Shown here piece by piece: positions 47,601-60,177 of a stretch of 64,000 nucleotides of DNA. The position numbers were made by a program, and so were the translations under genes. Every line of letters starts with the position of its first letter. Position 1 is the first letter of the stretch. Where the stretch lies: positions 1 through 64,000 of the forward strand of contig MEDY01000255.1 of NCBI GenBank assembly GCA_001724265.1, read 5' to 3'. The notes beneath the pieces are model-generated. The model saw only the letters and a program-made list of their open reading frames with translations, had not been told where the DNA came from and searched no databases. The stretch comes from Rhizaria sp. SCN 62-66 (lineage: Eukaryota > Rhizaria, unplaced).

Positions 47601-50600
47601 GATGTCGGTGTTGTGTGCAGTGAAAGCGACTGTGAGCTGCCTCTGTTAGGCGCAATCGCTGCTTTATGGACGCTAGACCCAGTGGCAATCGCGTTCAAGC
47701 ACTTGCCTTCCTGGCTCGGCACCCTCACGCGTCTCAGCTCTTCGACTGCGAGTCAGCGCTCAGACGGCGGTGTAAGTGCCCCCTTGGCCGTCCCCGCGCT
47801 GCTGCCGCTGCTGCCGCTGCACGTGCGCTCCCGCCTCGCGCTGGCTTACCACACGGGCCCCGCTGCGGCGCGCGCCGTGGTTGCGGCAAACTCGGCGCTG
47901 TTCCGCAGTCAAGCCGGGTTCCTGCACCGCTACGTCAGCAGCTCGGTCAACCTGCGGGGTGCCCTGCCGAGGGAAGCGGTGCTGAGCGGTGGCGCGAGCG
48001 CGACGGCGAGGGCAAGCGTGAACGTCATGACCTCGACGGTGCTCAACGTGGATCTCCTCACTGCCTGCGCGTGCGCGAGTCTAAGTACCTTTCTCGCGCC
48101 GCCGCTTACTCAGCTCCATATCTTTCACAGCAGCCATACCTACGCCACCAGCACGAGCTCCATGACCACGGTGAGCTGCGCAACCACGCTTTCGTCCCCA
48201 TCACTCCCGCTGCATTTGCCGCCGGTATCGCTGCTCTTCGCCCCCACGCCGCCGCCGCCGACGCAGCAACAGCAACAGCAGGAGGGCGCCACGGGGAGCG
48301 CCGGGGCCGCGGGCGGCCGCGCACCGCTGGGCAGCGCCAAGGTGACTGTGAGCAGGCCGGCGCCGTTTGCGGACATGACCAAGTGGGCATGGACGCAGGC
48401 ACTTGCAGCTCTAAGGGGCGCGAGCACAAGCGCCACTGTTAGTAGCAATTCTAGCGCAAACGCGTTCACTCGCAAAGATGCTCTCGACATTGCAAGCACT
48501 GCTCTCGCGTACATGCACAACAACAACGCGAGCGCGAACTCCAACATTGGTTTGTCTGCCGGTGATGCTGGCTATGACGGTGTGTTGAGTCCGTGTGAGT
48601 TTGGCAATCTTGTGTCGCTACAGTACACGACAGTTCCTCTTCAAACACATGCTGGGACGAACCCCAATGACTTTCCATGGATTTCTCAGCTTCTGCACGC
48701 AATGGCATCGCCGCAGAATCTCAGCAGCCGTCTAAGTACCTGCCACAGCGAGAATGTAAGCACCCGTCACCCGCTGCTGTGGGCCCCACGGCCGCTGCAG
48801 GTCGTGCTCAAGGGCGTGTTTGCGGGCGAGGCCGGCTTTGGCGAAGGGCCCAACCAAGAGGTGCGCGCGCTCGTCGACTCCACGCTCGCCGCCGCCGGGG
48901 CCGGGGTGGGACTGTGGCGGCAGGACTGGGGCAGCGGGGCCCGCAACGGCAGCTGCCACAGCCAGGGCAACAGCGACTGCGAGAGCGACGACGACGGTGG
49001 CGGCGGTGTCGACCCTTATAGCGGCCGTGGTGATGATGGCGACATCGTCAATGGCGGTGCAGCTGTAGCTATGACTGATGGTGACCGTGGCACGACCGCA
49101 GACAAGGTTGCTGACTCCAACTCTGGCGCGAGCTCGAGCTCTGTGCTTGTGACGGACGCTGCGAGTAAGCAAGAACGCAAAGCGCAGGCTTTGGTTGCAA
49201 AGTCAGAGGTTTTGCTTACGTTTCCTTTACCGAACTCGCTGAGGAGCCCAACTTCAGACGCGTATGCACAAGATGCACGCGCATCCCTGTGTGTGCCTAT
49301 TAGCTCCAGTGCGCTGCTCATCTCTGCCATTGTCGCGATCGACACTGCGTATAGCCCAAACACACCCAGTTCTGGAGGGGCATCAGGCAGCCTCGCTTCT
49401 AGTTCTGGGTACGATAGCGCCTACCGTAATGACAACAACAGTGGCAGCTGCTACAGTAACAGCTATGTTTCAACGGCAAGCCTTAGCAGCAGCCTTAGCA
49501 GTAGCGCTACTAAGCACAGCTACAGTAGCTTACACAAAGACAACATTCGCCACAAACGCGAGAGCCTTCTGTTCCCGTCTAAGCGGGCTTTGCGACTGCA
49601 GAAGCAACAAGCGATGCTGCAAGCACAGCAACAGGCAGCCGCGCGCGCGGATTTGATGAAGGACGGCGATGACGCAAATGAAACTGCCGCAGATAGCAGT
49701 GATATTGATGATGCCAGCGCGGGCTACATCTTTGGTGGGATTGATGATATGTTTGGCTTCCGACCCAAGCGTAAGCTCGAGTCATCATCATCAGCAGCTA
49801 CTGCTGCTGGCGTTGGCGCCAACGATGCCGCTGTGAGCACGACTGATACTGACTCCGACTTCGATCTGGACTTTGATTCGGACTCTGACTCAGACATCCT
49901 CAAGAGCTCTCGTGTTGTCGTTAGCGACGATAACAGTTCGAGCCTCGATGGCGCGAGCAATCCAAGCGCTGATCTCAACCCGCGCCACCGCCGGCGTCGG
50001 CTTGCAGTTGCCGTTTCCAGCACTTACAGTTACCCTCCAGTTCCCGGCCGCAACGCCGGTGACGATGACGACGACGAGGAGGAGGAGACTGAGCAGGAGC
50101 ACCAGCTGCCTGCGGTGATATCGGCGCCAATTACAGCCACAGACCATGTCGCCACCGTGACTGACAAGCAGAGTGACGCGCCGGCCACTGCGGCCTCTGG
50201 CGCGGAGGCTGCGGCTGCTCTTACCGAGGCTGAGGCGAAGGCCAAGGCTGACGCCGAGGCGGAGGCTGAAGCTGAGGCAATCACAAAGGCCGTGATTGCA
50301 TCTGACTGCGCAATATCTGGAGTGACGGACGCGTTGAAGGCATTCTTCCAGTCGGCAGGAACTCCTCAGAGTAGCGCAAACAGTAGTAGCGTGAGCGGCA
50401 GCACGAATGCTACTGCTTGCGCTGGCGCCGGCGCTGATGCCAGCGAGGTCCCTAGCGCGAGCGCTAGTGCGAACAATCTTGATAGTACTGCAAGCTGCGC
50501 AAACTTTAGTGCAAGTGCTAATTTTGCGGACAGTTCTGATGTTAGTGCCCCAGATGTTGGCCCTGGCCTCGCGTTGACGAGCCAGCTAATGCGCATCATG

Positions 50601-53600
50601 ACCACTCTGTTCGCGCACACGGCTGCGTCTGCTTCAAAGGCTAAGCCTCTGACGCTGAACAAGAACGCTTTAACAGCCGCTGCCGCCGCCGCTGTTGCGG
50701 CGACGGCTGCGGCTGAGTCAGGCGCGGCGAACAAGAGTGATGTGGCTTCTATTTTCAACGCGGTCAAAATCTCTCCTGTGTTCACAGTCACTTACTCTAG
50801 CAGCAACGCGAACGCGCGCACCGACACAGCTAACACGCGCTCGGACAGTGCTCGCATGATGACTGTGAGTAGGGTGGCTCATGTGCCTCATGCAACAACA
50901 ACATCGCTTGTGGTCACAAAGAACGCGCTCACCATCACCGCAACATCTGAACATGATCGTCATGGCTCTAGCAGTCAAACCAGTCTCCCCACGATCACGT
51001 TTGTTCCCTACAGGACCCATAAGCTTGCCGCCCGCACTGCACATGACAGCAGCTCTAGTGATGATGGCGGACGCGATAATAACAGCGACACCAGTGATAC
51101 TGATGATGATTGCGGCTCACGCTTGCCGTTGCCTTTACTCTTGCCGCTCACATCCTCACGTGTTCCCCAGAACAACAACAACGACACTGACACGAGTACG
51201 CTGTCAAGCTCAGGTGTCCCTGCATGCGCTGTCATTTGCACGTGCTGCGGTGACGCAACCCCTTTAGTCGAGAATGGAGCGTCCATTCCGATCCGGCTTC
51301 ACTTCAGCGATACCCCGCTAGTCATTCCTGATATTACAGTCACTTCGACGACCCTGGCACGCGCGCGACCTCCAGGCTTATCATTCAGCAACAAAACCAC
51401 AAGTAACACTCTTGACACGAACTCTGGCGCTGTTTCGACACTGACTACGGTCACACCGATTAACACTGCTAGCCGTGTGTTCGCAACGTTCTTCGCGATG
51501 GTGATTGCTCGCGTCGCCAGTGTGCGTGCAGAGACACGGCGGTCACTGAAGATTCTCGCGAACGAAAGTCAATCCGCACGCGATAAGACGAAGGCCGCTG
51601 CAAGGAAGAGCAGGCGCGAAGCTGTTGTTGCATCGGAAGAGACGAGTCACAACGACGACAAGAAGGACGACAAGTCTGAGGCTGGTGAGGCGGTGAACGC
51701 AGACTCTGACTCTGTCGTTGGCACAAAGGCCGCTTCTAAGACGCGGGCTCGGACCCGGACTAGAGTTCGCGCGAGGGCGAACACTCAGATTGCGACCGCA
51801 GCGAACTCGAGGTCGAATGCCGGCGCAACGGCCAAGTCCCGTGCGAAGTCGACGTTGAAGGCTAACGCAGACGCTGCCTTCGAGGCTGATACCGAGTCTG
51901 AGGAGGAGGCTATTGCTGAACAGGACACTGGGGCTTTGAAGGTCAATCTCTTTGCCGACGCAGCGGCGAGCAACACGCCTGATGCCGCTGCTCCTGCGAC
52001 CGACGGGAACAATGATGACAACAGCAGCGATGACAGTGACAGCAACGTTGGAGACGACAGTGACAGCGACAATGACCGTGACAGTGAAACTGGTGAGGAT
52101 TGGTGGGCACAATGCTTCGGCTATCAATTCACTTCCACAGGTCTTGCTGTCGATGTCCAGCTCGCTGCGACCAACCCAATCAAGTCTAGCGACACCACGA
52201 GCGCCACGTTTTGTGAGCAGCCCGCCGCATCCACGCGGTCTAATCCGCGATCTAAGCGGGTTAACTCGCCACCGAAGAGCTCCCAGTCGGCTAAGACTGT
52301 TGCTACGAGCGAAACCGCGGTGTCATCTAAACCCCGCGTCAAGCGCACCAAGCCATCTGATCCTGGCAGCCAAACTCAGAGCAACAAGATCGAGGACTTG
52401 ACTTCGGAGCAACAGCTTGAGAGTCACCGCGCGCGTGTACTGCGTCGTTACGTCAAGATGTTCACTGCTCGTGCCCCCCGGTTGGCGGCAGCAAACACAG
52501 CAACGCAGACCCATGATTGTGTCAAGGAGGCGAACATGACGATTAGCTGTGCTCCCGAGTCAGCGCTTACCGTGGGCAATGTCGCTGAGCGGCTGACTGC
52601 CAAGGCGGCGAAGCTTCACCACTTGCAGTGGGTATCCTGGACTGACGCTGTTGCCGTGGCGATGTACGTCGCTGTGGCAGCGAGCAAGGCAATGGGCGGC
52701 ACAGCGCACCTTCGCTTCGGCCAGAAGCTCCCCTTTGCGGAAATTAGTCTGGCTAACCATGGCGTGCAGGTGCCGGCGAGCGTCACGCTGTATCAACCCG
52801 CGGTCAACAGTAATTCAAGCACGAACGCGAGTGGACTTTCCTATGCTGCCGCCGCCCTTGCATCTGTCTATAACAATAGTCACCCCAGCGGCGGCTCAAG
52901 CTCTGCACCGCGGTTTCCCTCACAAGACCCTCTTGTTTGCCGTTGCATGACGACTGATAAGGACAAGAATAGCTCTCCAAACACTACGAGTGTCGCAGTA
53001 CCTCAACGTGTTCGGACGTTGTTTTATGTTTCTCCGAACTTCAACAGCATGAACACGACGAGCCCAGGCAGTGGTATTGCACCGGTCACGTCAGACTACC
53101 AACAGAGCCAGAAGCAGCAGCGCGAGCTGCTACGGCAACTGCAAAAGTCACATGATGCGGCCCAGCGCCGCGCTGCACGCCTTGAAAGTAAGCCGCTGAG
53201 GCTTGACTTTAGGCCGAGTCTGCAAGCCATCGCTGCTTCTGCACTAACTCCTAACTCCAGCAATACTGACAACAACAATGCACCAGCTGCTACTACTGCT
53301 GCGTCTGGTTTGAATGCGACAGCGAGTGCGACTGCAGGTGCACCTGGCAGTGTTGCAGTTGTCACGGTTGCTTCTTGCGATCAGGTGGAGTTACCTCTGT
53401 ACCCTTCGTGGCGTCTTCCAACTGTACCGAGTGCAACAACATCTAGCACAGACATGTGGGGCGATACCACTATGCAGTCTAAGTACACCCTTGCACAAAT
53501 GCCACTGTGGCTCCGCGACCTGCGCTCTGACTCACGCCCTACACTCGCCAATAGCAACGCCAGCGCTAGTCTCTCGCAGTCAACGCAGGACTCGCAGTCG

Positions 53601-55757
53601 CTCGTTGCGTCCGTGCGGTGGTTTACACTGGGCACTGCGCTGGGTCGTGCGTGGGTTGAAGGGGCGCGGCTTAACTTGCCACTGTCGGAAGCGTTTTTTG
53701 CGGTGTGGCAACAGCACATTCGCAAGTACCACAGCAACGCGAGCACACCCATTACGCACACCAGTGACAATTACAGTGCCACCATTGCGCGTGCACAGTC
53801 ACTGGCGAACGCTGCCCGTGACTTGAGTCGCTTCGGCGCAACTGCGCTTCTCACGCAGACGACAACACCGTATTGCACGTCTTGTAGTGCTAATGCGAGT
53901 GACAATGCCGCGAGTGGCACTGGCGCAGGACCTGAAGTGCTTCGGAGCGTCTTGACTTCGGCACAAGCGGGTCTGCTAGTTCCTGCTAAGTCAGATTCTG
54001 GCTCCGCAACAGCAGCAGCAGATGATGTAGGTGTGACTCTTGGCGGCATGCCCTTGGATGACATTTACTTGCCCTTACTGCTGCCCGACCCTGAACCGAG
54101 CCCACGTGCTTCTAACAGCGCCGCCGCTGAGTTAAGTGAGTCTAGCGCCCGCGTAAGTGGTATTCCCGCCAGCGTGTTGTCCGAGTACAGTATGACTGCT
54201 AGCGAGCTTAGCGCCGCAATCGCGAGTGACAGTGTCGCTAGCGTCAATACCAGCAGTCTCAGCTCTGCAGCCGCAAGTGCAATTTCATCTGCCGGATCTG
54301 CGAACCGAAGCGCCGTGATCCCCGTAGACCAGACCCTAACATCATCGACTCTGCCGCTGTCCCTCGCCCTCACTCACAGCACGCTCTTCCGCGCAGGTCT
54401 GCCCGCCGCGAACATGCTCGCGCCGCTCACGCTCGGCTTTGCGCTCGCCGCGGCGCCGCAGGCGCTGTTGCTGCTGTCGTCCGCGGAGGCGGCCGCCGCG
54501 CTGGGCACGCTGCCTGACGACGACGACGGCGAGTTTGAGGACGGCGACGACGATGATGAGGACGAGGACGAAGACGAGGAGGAAGAGGGCCCACGCAGTC
54601 CTGGCGCAAGCGCCGTCAGCCCGACGAGCACGAAGTTAAGCCGCGCCCGCAGCAGTGCGCACAGTCGCCGCCGCAGCAGCAACGGCGGCACTGTTAGTGG
54701 CAGAGCCCGTCGTCGCAGCAGCCTCGGTGGCAACAGCCTTCCCGGCAGTCTCAACAACACGCCTAAGACAGCGAAAACAAAGTCTTTGGCGACCACCGCA
54801 TCCGCAACGAAGGCGGGCGCTGCGAAGCGTCGCCGCGGCGGCTACGACTTCTCCGTCGCCACTCTGGCCAAGGCCCTTACACTGCGGTCCCCTTACACCC
54901 TCCAGTCGCCGACGATCGTGGCCCTGCTCACGGTCCTCTCGACCTTCTCGGTTAAGCAGCAGCGCCGCTTCCTGCACTGGGCGACGGGCGTGCCGCGCCT
55001 CCCCCCGGGCGGCCTGGCAGCGCTATCGCCGCCGCTCACGGTTGCGCGCGCGGCCGCGACGGTGCGCGAGGTGCAGGAGGCGGAGGAGAAGGCCAGTAAG
55101 GCGTGGCGCGATGAGGCCGAGGCGCGGGCGGCAGCGACGCTGGCCGCGGGGCTGCAGCGGGCGCGGGCGAGCGCCAGCGCCAGCGCCAGGGCTGAGACTG
55201 AGGCTGAGAAGGCTAACGCCGGGGCTAGCAGTGACCACGATGACAACAAAGATGCTAGCCTAAGCGAAAAGTCGAGCGATGTCACAAGCAACGAGTCACT
55301 CCCGCTGCCGATGACTGATAGCGATTCCAACAGCAGTGCCAGCACAAACACTAGTGCTGACAATGAGGGAGAGGAACATGAAGAGCAGCAGACAACAACA
55401 GCAGCCCAAGCGGCGACCACAGAGGCGTCAGCAGAGTCTGTCACTGTCGCTGACAGCAGTGCGAAGACCGAGAATGAGACTCTGGCTGAGATTGCTGCAC
55501 AGGCTCCGGCTGATACGGACACGGGGGCAGCGATGGAGTCTGGCTCCGCGAGTGTGACTCTGACGCCTGTCGCTGTCGTCGTAAGCAGCACCGAGTCAGC
55601 AGCGAAGGACGAGGATGAGCCCACAGTGTACTTGCTGCCGACAGTGATGACGTGCACGCACATGTTGCGTTTGCCTGACTTAAAGACCGTTGCGTTGGTC
55701 AAGGCCAAACTCTTACGTGCAATGGCTGACACTGACGCGGGATTCCAGCTGTCTTAA
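38661..55757 (+). CDS. TRIP12: Giant HECT-type E3 ubiquitin ligase, TRIP12/UFD4/UPL3 class
   Basis: One uninterrupted exon of 5699 codons to a TAA, if UAG at 40575, 41607 and 41841 is read as sense. The N-terminus (about 1-700) has ARM-type repeats (ELASRLEWATDDELTCTLLE, FLSLAGDALVTSLTQAFPKI). HECT landmarks appear in the right order but far apart: PLQVVLKGVFAGEAGFGEGP near residue 3380; FTLGTALGRAWVEGARLNLP near 5000; LHWATGVPRLPPGGLAALSP near 5440; and LPTVMTCTHMLRLPDL at the C-terminus, with catalytic Cys at about 5665. The C-lobe matches TRIP12/UPL3 best. A normal HECT is about 350 residues; here it is spread over some 2,300 by Ser-, Ala-, Asn- and Asp-rich insertions. The class targets ubiquitin-fusion and chromatin substrates. 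No introns were needed. Confidence 0.85.
41893..41952 (+). repeat. TGCCAC hexanucleotide repeat in the HECT gene
   Basis: About ten tandem copies encoding alternating Ala-Thr. It lies just after the third in-frame TAG, and 190 bases after a GAA-type run near 41668 that encodes polyglutamate. Confidence 0.88.
43147..43166 (+). repeat. Palindromic in-frame motif, best copy (HECT gene)
   Basis: GTCTAAGTATCCCCTTAGAC: 7-base arms GTCTAAG and CTTAGAC are perfect inverted repeats around six bases. It encodes LSIPLD with CTA and TTA leucine codons, which look out of place in this GC-rich gene. Related copies in the same gene lie near 42983, 44163, 47771, 48079 and 48730. Confidence 0.7.
45099..45116 (+). 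repeat. Palindromic in-frame motif (HECT gene, second copy)
   Basis: GTAAGTACCCCCTTGGAC, encoding VSTPLD. Same core as the copy at 43147, with the outer palindrome bases partly lost. Confidence 0.6.
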
Positions 55758-55982
55758 ACAAACAGGTCTTGCCGACCCAATCGTATAATAGCGACCATGG
55801 TGTTGATAAACATGTTATATTTAGATGAGAGGTGATTCAAATTAAGAATCACACAATTATATACAATAAACCTATGTATTATTAGAAATCAGACTCGGTA
55901 TCGATGAGTCAAAACCTATACTATATATACTGAAGGTGACTAATGCTCTAAATGAGCTTCAGTTTTAGTTCGCCTGCATCTT

Positions 55983-58657
55983 TCACTGCATCTGCGCGCC
56001 CCTCAGCGCAGCCACCTCCTTGCGCAGCGCCGCAACCTCGGCCATCATGGCCTCGAACTGGAGCTGGCGCTGCCGGTCGCTGTGCTCCGCGGCAGTCTTG
56101 CTCGCGAAGGCCTCACGGAGGAAGTCGGAGTGCACGTTGGTCACCGCTGTGTGCAGCGACAGGCGCAGCGAGTCCAGCTGCTCCGTAAAGGCGGACTGCT
56201 GCTGCGAGAGCAAGTGTTGCACAGAGCCGCTCAGCTCAACGCCCCCACTATTGTTGTTCACAGCACCAGGAGCGTTCACGCTCTGCGCAGTGCCGACATT
56301 GGTGCCGACCTTCCCGTTCGTGAGCGACGCGGTTGCGGCTGCGGCGGCGGTCGCAGTCGCAGTTGACAATAGCGACGGCAACGTGTTCTGCAGCGCTGTC
56401 GTGACCGCGTTCGCAATGGCGAGGTTAAGCGATTCCGACACAAGCACCGGCGCAGTCGTCCCAGTCGCTGTCGCAACGGTTGAGGCTGGAGCACCCGTTG
56501 CAGCAGCCACCGTGCTCGCGTTCGTGACCAGGGCCGCTGTGTTGCTGTGGGTGCGCGCCAGAGAAGCGAACGGCGAGACACGGCTACCCAGACCAGTCGC
56601 GGCAAAGCTGGAGCTCGCGCTCGAGTTGGCGCTTACGGCGCTCGCAGAAGCCACAATAGCACTCGTGCTCGGGGCAGCAGCGCTAGGAGCGAAGTCGCTC
56701 GAGTTGCTAAGGTTGCTATTGGCGTTGCTGAAGGCAGAGACGGCGGCAGTGAGCGCAGCGTTGCTGCCCGCGCTGGTACTGTCACTGCCATTGGCAGCGC
56801 CGCGAGTGGAGAGCTGACACATTGGGAAGAGCGCAGCCACCGACTGCAGCGTCACCCGCGTCGCTGACGCCGCCACTGCCGCGCCCTGTTGCTGGTGCTG
56901 AGCCTGGATATTCGTGATGGCACCCAGGGGGTACTTAGATCCGTACGCGTTGCACTCAGACTTGGAGTCGCCCTCAGTGATCGCAGTCTTCGCCAAGAGC
57001 TTCACGCCCGAATACGGCTTAGCTTCCGTACTGCCGGTCACGCCAGAAACCGCGAGCAGCGAGTAGGCGGCGCACGCGCCGTCTGAGTATCCGAGGATGA
57101 CACTGCAGCCGTCGGGACTGACTTCCAAGGCAGTGACCGTGAGCTCTGAGGGGGTGCTTAGACTGCGCGTGGGCAGGTAGAGTAGCGAAGGCCGGGTCGG
57201 GACTGCAATTGAAAAGGGCACTGAGGGGTCCCAGAGACACAGGTCGGCACTTGCGCGGTCTAAGGGGGTGCTGACAGTCGCGGGCCGCGTGAGTGCGATG
57301 ACGAGGAAGCGGCCTGAAGGATGCCACGAGAGCTTGCTCAAAGTCACAGTATTACTCGCTGTGCTGTTGTTGTTTAACGAGGCAATAGCAAGAGGCGTTG
57401 AGAGCACAGTGCTGGAACCACTGATAGTCGCGACGTTACCGCTCTTGCTCACGACCTGCGACAGGTCAAAGAGAGCAACAACACCGTTGCTGTAAGCGAC
57501 AGCCAGGGTGGCCCCGCTGTACCCGCTACCACTGACACTAGCACTGCTGGCGGGACAGAGGCAGAGATCGGCAACACTTACGCCATCCACCGAGCCGGCG
57601 CTGCCACTATTGTAAGTCCCCGGGTGAGGGATCACCGCGAGCACACCCTTACCCAAACCAGAGCTCTGTGACTGTGAGCCAGAGGGAGCAAACGCGTGCA
57701 CAAAGATTAAGCCGCCCTCAGTAGCTGTAATCACAGTCGCGTCAGTCGGCCCAAATGCAAGTGCTGTAATGGCGTTGGACGTCACATGGACAGTCTTGCT
57801 CGCAGTGCCAGCGCTGCCGTTGTTGGTATGGGTGTTGTTGAAGTTACTGAGGTACGCGTTGGTGACAGCAGGCGTTGGCGTTGTGATGCTGAAGATCTTA
57901 GACTTGTGCTTCAGATCCCACACGTCCACGCTGTTCGTGGACGTGTCGTTCTTCCCGAGAGACGGCGCGGAACACAGGTACCGACTCCCCGCGCTGAAGG
58001 CCAGCAACCTCGTCGCGCCGCCGCTCTCGCTGCCTCCAAGGGAGGCGTCGGGCGCGTCAAGTTTAGCTGCATAGGCCGCGGCGTCAAGCGTAGCGGGCGC
58101 GCCGACGGGTGCGAGGAGGTCGAAACGGCCCAGAAGCTGACCTGTGTGGTGTGTGAGGGCGATGGTGCCGTCAGTGGCACAAGAGACGATGACCTGGAGA
58201 CGGGGTTCGATAGCGGGAGAAAATAAAACAAAGTTTCAGAGAGATAGATGAGCGCATATTAGAGTAAGACAAAAAAGAGCCAGGAGATACATACGAATGC
58301 GCATATTGTAGACGAGTTGCATTGATTCGGAGCCGTAAGGTGTGTTAAACGAGAGACTTCAGTGTACGCGGTGACGAACCTGGTGGTTGTGGTTCCAACG
58401 GGCGCAGGTGACAATAGTATCAGCGGCATGAGAAGGGACAGTGAGCAACAAGGACACTGTCGTTGAGTGAATCTGTGAGTTAACAGTGGAGGACATAGAC
58501 CAAAGACGGAGGTCGCTGTCCGTCGTGAGAAACTACGAAGGCAAAGATGCAACAAAACACAGGACGGGCAAGTGAGACAACGTACAGGCTGAAGGATAGA
58601 TGCCAGTCCGAATAAACGTATCGCCAAACAATTACATACCTTTGTGGCTTCAGCCAT
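55983..58657 (-). CDS. NEDD1: NEDD1-like WD40 and coiled-coil protein (gamma-tubulin targeting)
   Basis: Exons 58657-58640, 58472-58380 and 58193-55983 (TGA) join in phase 0 to 773 residues. The first 400 residues are WD40-type blades (VIVSCATDGTIALTHHTG, SVDVWDLKHKSK, LEVSPDGCSVILGYSDG). The middle is Ser-Ala-Asn low complexity. The last 90 residues are a predicted coiled coil (LREAFASKTAAEHSDRQRQ, AALRKEVAALRG). WD40 propeller, linker and short C-terminal helix is the layout of NEDD1, which anchors gamma-tubulin ring complexes at centrosomes and spindles. Blade spacing and C-terminal helix agree, but family signatures are weak, so another WD40 scaffold is possible. The six-residue first exon and the ATG at 58657 are the least certain parts; an upstream coding exon may exist. 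Confidence 0.6.
57258..57275 (-). repeat. Palindromic in-frame motif (NEDD1-like gene copy)
   Basis: On the coding strand GTCAGCACCCCCTTAGAC, encoding VSTPLD. Two more relatives in this gene lie near 57150 (encoding LSTPSE) and 56930. Confidence 0.6.
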
Positions 58658-59538
58658 GTTGTGTTCGAGTTCAGCCTGGACACCTGGTGTTGGTGCCAAG
58701 GTGCGACAGAAGCTGGGAGAAAAGCTTGACACTGAGTAAGGCTGGGAAGTGGTTGGTCTTTAGCAACGCAGAACAAGAGTTACCAAACGCAATGTGAGTG
58801 CACCAGACCAAGGGTGTAGCCTATAAACACTCTACAACACGGTTATATAACGAATACATCATTGTGAGAGGAAGGTAGGCAGTGGGAAAGTGGCGCTGAA
58901 CGAAGTCGAACACTCGAAGTCAGTTGGCCTTGTCAAACAACAATCATATCATATACTGCTTTCTAGAGAGTCTTATATCAAGTACAGCCCTATTACGCCA
59001 GCATAATTAACATATTCAAACTACAGTCCGAACAACGATCAGACGGATGAGAACGACATGTGTTTTTCAAGCCTGCAGGTCAGCTACTCGCTCCCTTCTT
59101 GCTCGTTTGTTGATTTAGACGGTTCTGAAAAAAACGTCCACTGCTCACGGTCACTTTCTTCCTGGCACGATTTTAGACCTTCGCGCCAAAGATTGAAGAC
59201 AGGTATTTGAGGGTGAATCCGGGACTGCGAAGTCGTGGTATAAATGGCATCGCTACTTATTTGGTGCAACAAGCATCGCTTTGTGTAATATGCCCCAAGC
59301 AACGATGCCGTAGGGTCGATCTGGCGATCGCTCGATTCCCCATCTCAACCTTGTCTTGCACTCTCACTTTCTCAATGTTCAAATTCCTCGCTTCAGAAGC
59401 GCATTATTCAAAACAGTGTGTCTGTGGCCATTTATGCATCTTACTTTAGTACCTAATTCTTCTGCTCACACTTCTTCTCGCGCTTTTCTTCACCCGCCGT
59501 ATCCTCTTTTGTTCCCCATCGCGCCGAAGCTTCTTTCC
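58658..59538. promoter_or_regulatory. Divergent region, NEDD1-like and bromodomain genes
   Basis: About 880 bases of AT-rich sequence between divergent starts. It presumably carries both promoters and may include an upstream exon of the NEDD1-like gene. No element identified. Confidence 0.35.
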
Positions 59539-60177
59539 ATGAGCCAGAAGAAGAAGGTGAAGACCGTCGCGGGCGGCGCCGCCCCGCAGCTCAAGCTCTC
59601 CGAGCCGCTGACCCAGTGCCACGCCATCCTTAAGGCCATTATGTCCAAGACGCAGGCGGGCCCGTTCCTTGAGCCCGTCGACTGGCAGACGTACCACCTT
59701 TACGACTACCCGCAGCTGATCAAGAACCCGATGGACCTGGGCACCATCATGACCAACCTCGAGTCTGGCAAGTACTCGGCACCCGACCAGGTTGCCAAGG
59801 ACGTCCGCCTTGTCTGGCGCAACGCCATGATCTACAACCGCCCCGACTCGGAGATCTACGTGACGGCCGACAAGCTCAAAAAGCTGTTCGAGCGCAAGTT
59901 CATCAAGGTCAACAAGGTGGGCAAGCGCAAGCGCGACGGCACCGAGCCCCAGGTGTCGCGCCTCGACCAGACGCGCTTCGCCAACATCGCCTCGGCGCTG
60001 GGCAGCGAGGACCTGGGCCTGCTCGTCGACATGCTGCAGAAGGAGTGCCCTGAGGCGCTTAACGAGGACGAGGCGGATGACGTCGAGATCGAGATCGGCA
60101 ACATCGATGCGCGCACCCTCACTTCGCTGCTCGCCTTCGCCGAGGGCTGTCTCAACAAGAAGGGCAAGAAGAAGTGA
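59539..60177 (+). CDS. Bromodomain plus NET domain protein (short BET-like)
   Basis: Single exon, 212 residues from ATG to TGA. Residues about 22-125 are a bromodomain: the ZA loop has YDYPQLIKNPMDLGTI, and the acetyl-lysine-binding Asn is residue 100 in AMIYNRPDSEIY. A basic linker (GKRKRDG) follows. Residues about 138-206 match an NET/ET domain (RLDQTRFANIASALGSEDLG, then an acidic VEIEIGNIDARTLTSL strand). One bromodomain followed by ET is the arrangement of plant GTE and short protist BET-like proteins; animal BET proteins have two bromodomains. It probably reads acetylated histones and recruits partners through ET. The start is the first ATG with coding bias; the frame upstream lacks it. 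Confidence 0.9.
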   Translation: MSQKKKVKTVAGGAAPQLKLSEPLTQCHAILKAIMSKTQAGPFLEPVDWQTYHLYDYPQLIKNPMDLGTIMTNLESGKYSAPDQVAKDVRLVWRNAMIYNRPDSEIYVTADKLKKLFERKFIKVNKVGKRKRDGTEPQVSRLDQTRFANIASALGSEDLGLLVDMLQKECPEALNEDEADDVEIEIGNIDARTLTSLLAFAEGCLNKKGKKK

